A DNA stretch of 54,214 nt from an uncultured Clostridia bacterium (lineage in GTDB: Bacteria; Bacillota; Clostridia; Monoglobales; Monoglobaceae), in NCBI GenBank assembly GCA_934463175.1, contig CAKSIW010000008.1, forward strand, positions 1 to 54,214, written 5' to 3'. Under the pieces are notes generated by a model. That model made no database searches, was not told the origin of the DNA, and saw nothing but the letters and a program-made list of their open reading frames with translations. The position numbers and the translations under genes are program-made. Positions 51,138 to 54,214 of this stretch are shown piece after piece. Every line of letters starts with the position of its first letter. Position 1 is the first letter of the stretch.

Positions 51138-54100
51138 ATGAAAATAAAAAGGATAATTGCATTGCTGCTTGCGTGTGCGGTTGTGCTGCCGTCAGCGGCG
51201 GCAGGTTCGGACAGCAAAAAGGGATATTCCGTGCTTTTCAGTGAGGGATTTGAGCAATATGCGACGAATGCCGTTCTTAATGACTACAGCATGAGATCAA
51301 AGGTCATTGAACGTGCGGAAAAGGACAAGGCTTTGCTGCTGCGGAACGCATCTTCTGCGGTTTTTAACTGGGACGGAGAATTTCCGGAGGTGTTCACGGC
51401 ACAGATAGATGTGTTCTGTGACTCAACACCGGAGCAGATGGAGATATTCAGCTTCACCGATACATCGGGTAAGCAGTTTTCGCTTTTCAGTCAGAACGGG
51501 GACGGTGAAGGCTTCATATCGGATATGCGTGCGGTCGGAGGTCTGAGCAAAAACAGATGGAACACCGCGGCTTGTACAGTTGATTTGCGCAGCCGCCGCT
51601 ACAGCATTATCATAAACGGAAAGTGTGCGGTCGCAAACTATATTTTGCCGATTACCGCAGGTGCACAGATTAAGCAGCTTTGCTCAAAATTTGTGTCATC
51701 CGATGACACAGGCAGAATTATTATCGATAATGTGCGTGTTTATACGGGAAAAGAGCTTGTGACAAGGTTTGAAAAGGCAGAATATAACCCGGAAGTGCTT
51801 GAAGAGGAAAGCTATGAGCTGACGGAGAGTGACCGTGAGTATAAGGAGTATTACGCCGAGAGCTTTGATAAATATTTCAGCTACAGTGCAATCGGGTTAT
51901 ACACGCAGGTGAAGGACAGTGAAAAGAACAAATTCACACTTGCATCGGGTGAAGGTTCAAACAAATATGTCAGCATTTCATTTTCGGCTCAGGATCCGTT
52001 TGTTGAGTTCATCAGTCCGATAAGCCAGGGAGCATATGTTCTTCAGGGGGATTTTTCAATCGGGAGCACAAACACCGAGGGAACAAAATGTTCGCTTTTC
52101 AGCATTAGAAATGCAAGCCAAACGGTGTCAAATTCGCTTATTGTTCTTGACGGGAGCGGAATTTATCTCGGAAACGGCACAACGAAAATCGGCGATATAA
52201 CGGCAGGAGACAGCTTCACAAATATTGCATGTGCTGTTAATATGAAGGCGGAGACCTACAGTGTTTATCTGAACGGCGAAAAGACGGCAGAGAATGTTTC
52301 CCTGACAAATGCCGGGCAGGGGGATTTCGGAAGGTGGAGAATACATCTTTACGGAAAAGCAGGAGAGCTTAATTTTGACAACATTGCAATATACGGCGGA
52401 GACAGTCTGCACGAGAGCAGCGGCGGAGACGAAAAGGTTCAGATGTTTGCGGCGGACAGCGTGGCGGTTGAACAGGCAGACGGTGCGGTTGCAATGCATT
52501 CATACACAAACAGGGCATTGATCGGCGGTGTTCGCATTGAGCTTGCACACAAGCCGATTCATGAGTATGGAAACAGTTCATATAAGATTCCGTCAGAGCT
52601 GCTGGAGAAAGGCTTTGGCGTCACACCTCAGGCAAGCGGTGACAAAATGACGGTGAACGGAAAGCAAATTCCGTTTGAATTGGCGGACGGTGAGGAATAT
52701 TTTGAAATTAAAGATGCGACAGAGGCACTCGGAATGAATTATTTTGCCGACACAGAGGGCAGCGAACAAGGTTTTGCGGCAATCGGACAGTCGGATTTTT
52801 CGGATTTTCGCAGCGATGAGTTTAATTTCAGGGAAATCAATAACTATCTGCTATATGACAGACCGAAAAGTGATGAGATTCTCAGTGCGTTTGAAAAGAC
52901 ATCAAAGGGGGCGCACCCCAGAATAATTTTCAGCAACGAAGAAATGCAAAGTCTGCTTAATCAGGCAAGAATTGAGGACACGAAAATTGAGTTCATGGAC
53001 AGACTGCTGCAACAGGCAGAGGCATATGTCACATCGGAGGATCTTCCGACAACAAAGACGGACGGCGCAAGACTGCACGGAAACTATCGCTTGCAGGAGC
53101 GCGCACCGATTCTGTCAATTGCATATCTGTTCACGAAGGATGTGAAGTATAAGGACAGACTGTGGCATGACCTGAAAACGATAGGAGACATTTCCAATTG
53201 GAATCCGCAGCACTTCCTTGATACATCGAGGGCACTGAGCGGTTTTGCAATTTCCTATGACTGGCTCTATGACTCGTGGAGCGAGGAGGAACGGCTCTAC
53301 CTTGAGGAGTGCATGATGAAAAAGGGGCTTGAATATGGGTTAATTGCCGAAAACGGAGACTGGGACAGCGCAGTCGGCGGTGTTAAGTGGTGCTACACTC
53401 CGACCTCTGACAGAAATATACTGGGAAACTGGCAGATTGTGTGCCAAAGCGGTCTCATTCTTGCATCATCGGCACTGATGGATAAATATCCCGACATCTG
53501 CTCACAGCTGATTGAAACGGGACTGAGACACATTGAGTATTCCCTTCCGGAATATGACCCGAACGGTGCATTTGTTGAAGGAACAAATTACTGGTCATTC
53601 ACGACGGAGCATATGGTTCAGCTGCTTGCAACGGTCAGCAAGACACTCGGTTCGGAATATGGCTTTGAAAAACACCCGTCTCTTGCACAGACGTGGAAAT
53701 ATGCACTTGCAATGAACGGACCGGGCGGAGCGTTCAACTTCGGTGACGCAACATATGACGGACAAAACCTTGACACTGCATGTATCGGCTATTTTTCAAA
53801 AAACAACAACTATGAAGCTCTGATGCAGAACAGACTCACAAACACTGCGGTGCCGTCACTTTATGACATGGGATTTTTAAATCCGAGGATTGATTCAGAG
53901 TCGCTGCTGCTTGAAAAGGATATGTATTTCTTTGGCGATGAGAGCGGAATGATGCGTTCAGGCTGGGATAATGTTGATGAAACATATCTTGCATATCATG
54001 TCGGGGCAAACACGGCAGGTCACGGACACATAGACACAGGCGTGTTTGTGTTTGACAGCATGGGAGTGCGCTGGGCGTCTCTTCTCGGCATGGATAACTA

Positions 54101-54214
54101 TCAGATAAAGGACTACGGACTTCTCGGAGATTATGAAACCTCATACAGAATGAGAGCGGAGGGCAACAACACACTCATTATAAATCCCGACCTTTCAAAC
54201 GGACAGAGCAAGGA
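51138..54214 (+). CDS. Large secreted heparinase II/III-like protein, partial (3' end outside window)
   Basis: The frame stays open to the end of the window, giving at least 1025 residues. Domain order is a signal peptide (about 1-22, SAAAGS), two LamG-like beta domains (about 28-205 and 235-430) and a copper-amine-oxidase-N-like stalk domain (about 440-545). An alpha-toroid with YDWLYDSWSEEERLYLEE follows, then the start of the heparinase II/III beta domain with AGHGHIDTGVFVFD at about 962-975. It is therefore probably an extracellular polysaccharide lyase of a heparinase II/III-type PL family. It belongs to the LacI-controlled operon, 31 bases after the LplC-like gene, with AAGGAGGAAGC before the ATG. 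Its modules resemble those in the secreted proteins of the first operon. Confidence 0.85.
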   Translation, partial: MKIKRIIALLLACAVVLPSAAAGSDSKKGYSVLFSEGFEQYATNAVLNDYSMRSKVIERAEKDKALLLRNASSAVFNWDGEFPEVFTAQIDVFCDSTPEQMEIFSFTDTSGKQFSLFSQNGDGEGFISDMRAVGGLSKNRWNTAACTVDLRSRRYSIIINGKCAVANYILPITAGAQIKQLCSKFVSSDDTGRIIIDNVRVYTGKELVTRFEKAEYNPEVLEEESYELTESDREYKEYYAESFDKYFSYSAIGLYTQVKDSEKNKFTLASGEGSNKYVSISFSAQDPFVEFISPISQGAYVLQGDFSIGSTNTEGTKCSLFSIRNASQTVSNSLIVLDGSGIYLGNGTTKIGDITAGDSFTNIACAVNMKAETYSVYLNGEKTAENVSLTNAGQGDFGRWRIHLYGKAGELNFDNIAIYGGDSLHESSGGDEKVQMFAADSVAVEQADGAVAMHSYTNRALIGGVRIELAHKPIHEYGNSSYKIPSELLEKGFGVTPQASGDKMTVNGKQIPFELADGEEYFEIKDATEALGMNYFADTEGSEQGFAAIGQSDFSDFRSDEFNFREINNYLLYDRPKSDEILSAFEKTSKGAHPRIIFSNEEMQSLLNQARIEDTKIEFMDRLLQQAEAYVTSEDLPTTKTDGARLHGNYRLQERAPILSIAYLFTKDVKYKDRLWHDLKTIGDISNWNPQHFLDTSRALSGFAISYDWLYDSWSEEERLYLEECMMKKGLEYGLIAENGDWDSAVGGVKWCYTPTSDRNILGNWQIVCQSGLILASSALMDKYPDICSQLIETGLRHIEYSLPEYDPNGAFVEGTNYWSFTTEHMVQLLATVSKTLGSEYGFEKHPSLAQTWKYALAMNGPGGAFNFGDATYDGQNLDTACIGYFSKNNNYEALMQNRLTNTAVPSLYDMGFLNPRIDSESLLLEKDMYFFGDESGMMRSGWDNVDETYLAYHVGANTAGHGHIDTGVFVFDSMGVRWASLLGMDNYQIKDYGLLGDYETSYRMRAEGNNTLIINPDLSNGQSK

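Noticed and set aside
1..54214. CRISPR array, rRNA, tRNA or insertion sequence
   Set aside because: I saw no regularly spaced repeats, no RNA-gene signature and no transposase-like protein in any frame.

Overview
The window looks like chromosomal DNA of a Gram-positive, anaerobic, Clostridia-type bacterium (Firmicutes/Bacillota). It has AGGAGG-type ribosome binding sites, TTGACA/TATAAT promoters, lipobox-type ABC binding proteins with no local ATPase gene, an S-layer-homology protein and a 4-hydroxybutyrate dehydrogenase of the Clostridium kluyveri type. The carbohydrate genes resemble those of gut plant-fibre or pectin degraders. I cannot name the species. I see no rRNA, tRNA, CRISPR array, phage or insertion sequence.

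Region 1 (1-6050, + strand) is a polyamine catabolism operon: a PotD-like putrescine/spermidine-binding protein (5' end outside the window), an aminobutyraldehyde-type aldehyde dehydrogenase, putrescine aminotransferase, 4-hydroxybutyrate dehydrogenase and a GABA aminotransferase. Together they would take putrescine through 4-aminobutanal, GABA and succinic semialdehyde to 4-hydroxybutyrate. An AraC-type regulator remnant and a small PPC/DUF296 gene follow.

Region 2 (6990-14670) has a terminator and then a two-gene operon (an unrecognised 592-aa protein and an SGNH hydrolase). It converges on a minus-strand operon encoding a GH31 glycosidase, a membrane histidine kinase and a LuxR/NarL-type response regulator. 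A 17-bp motif occurs as a perfect inverted pair between the divergent GH31 and ABC promoters, and a third time (15/17) upstream of the two-gene operon. This suggests a local regulon, perhaps driven by the two-component system.

Region 3 (14700-44903, + strand) is a roughly 30-kb carbohydrate utilisation operon. It encodes an ABC importer and several large secreted proteins: two beta-helix proteins, a LamG-like/CE12-type esterase protein and a 2138-aa SLH protein. A GH105 hydrolase and a heparinase II/III-like lyase follow. The rest are intracellular sugar and sugar-acid enzymes: an HpcH aldolase, a D-2-hydroxyacid dehydrogenase, an aldo/keto reductase, an MBL-fold hydrolase, a fucose/arabinose isomerase-like protein, an FGGY kinase and a class II aldolase. 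It ends in a hairpin cluster. The enzyme set suggests an acetylated, uronic-acid-containing plant polysaccharide such as rhamnogalacturonan or another pectic polymer, but the substrate is inferred.

Region 4 (45149-end) has a LacI-family repressor on the minus strand. Opposite it is a GH88 hydrolase and a second ABC importer (binding protein and two permeases), followed by a large secreted heparinase II/III-like protein that runs off the window. Palindromic operators built on GGTAACGTTACC lie in the divergent promoter region.

The most striking observation is in the esterase gene at 21790-25265. Its CE12/SGNH domain is split by a -1 frame change exactly at an A AAT TTT heptamer. Six bases further on is a perfect 9-bp stem whose loop contains the zero-frame stop. 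This is the classic layout of a programmed -1 ribosomal frameshift site, although a simple mutation or an assembly error is not excluded.
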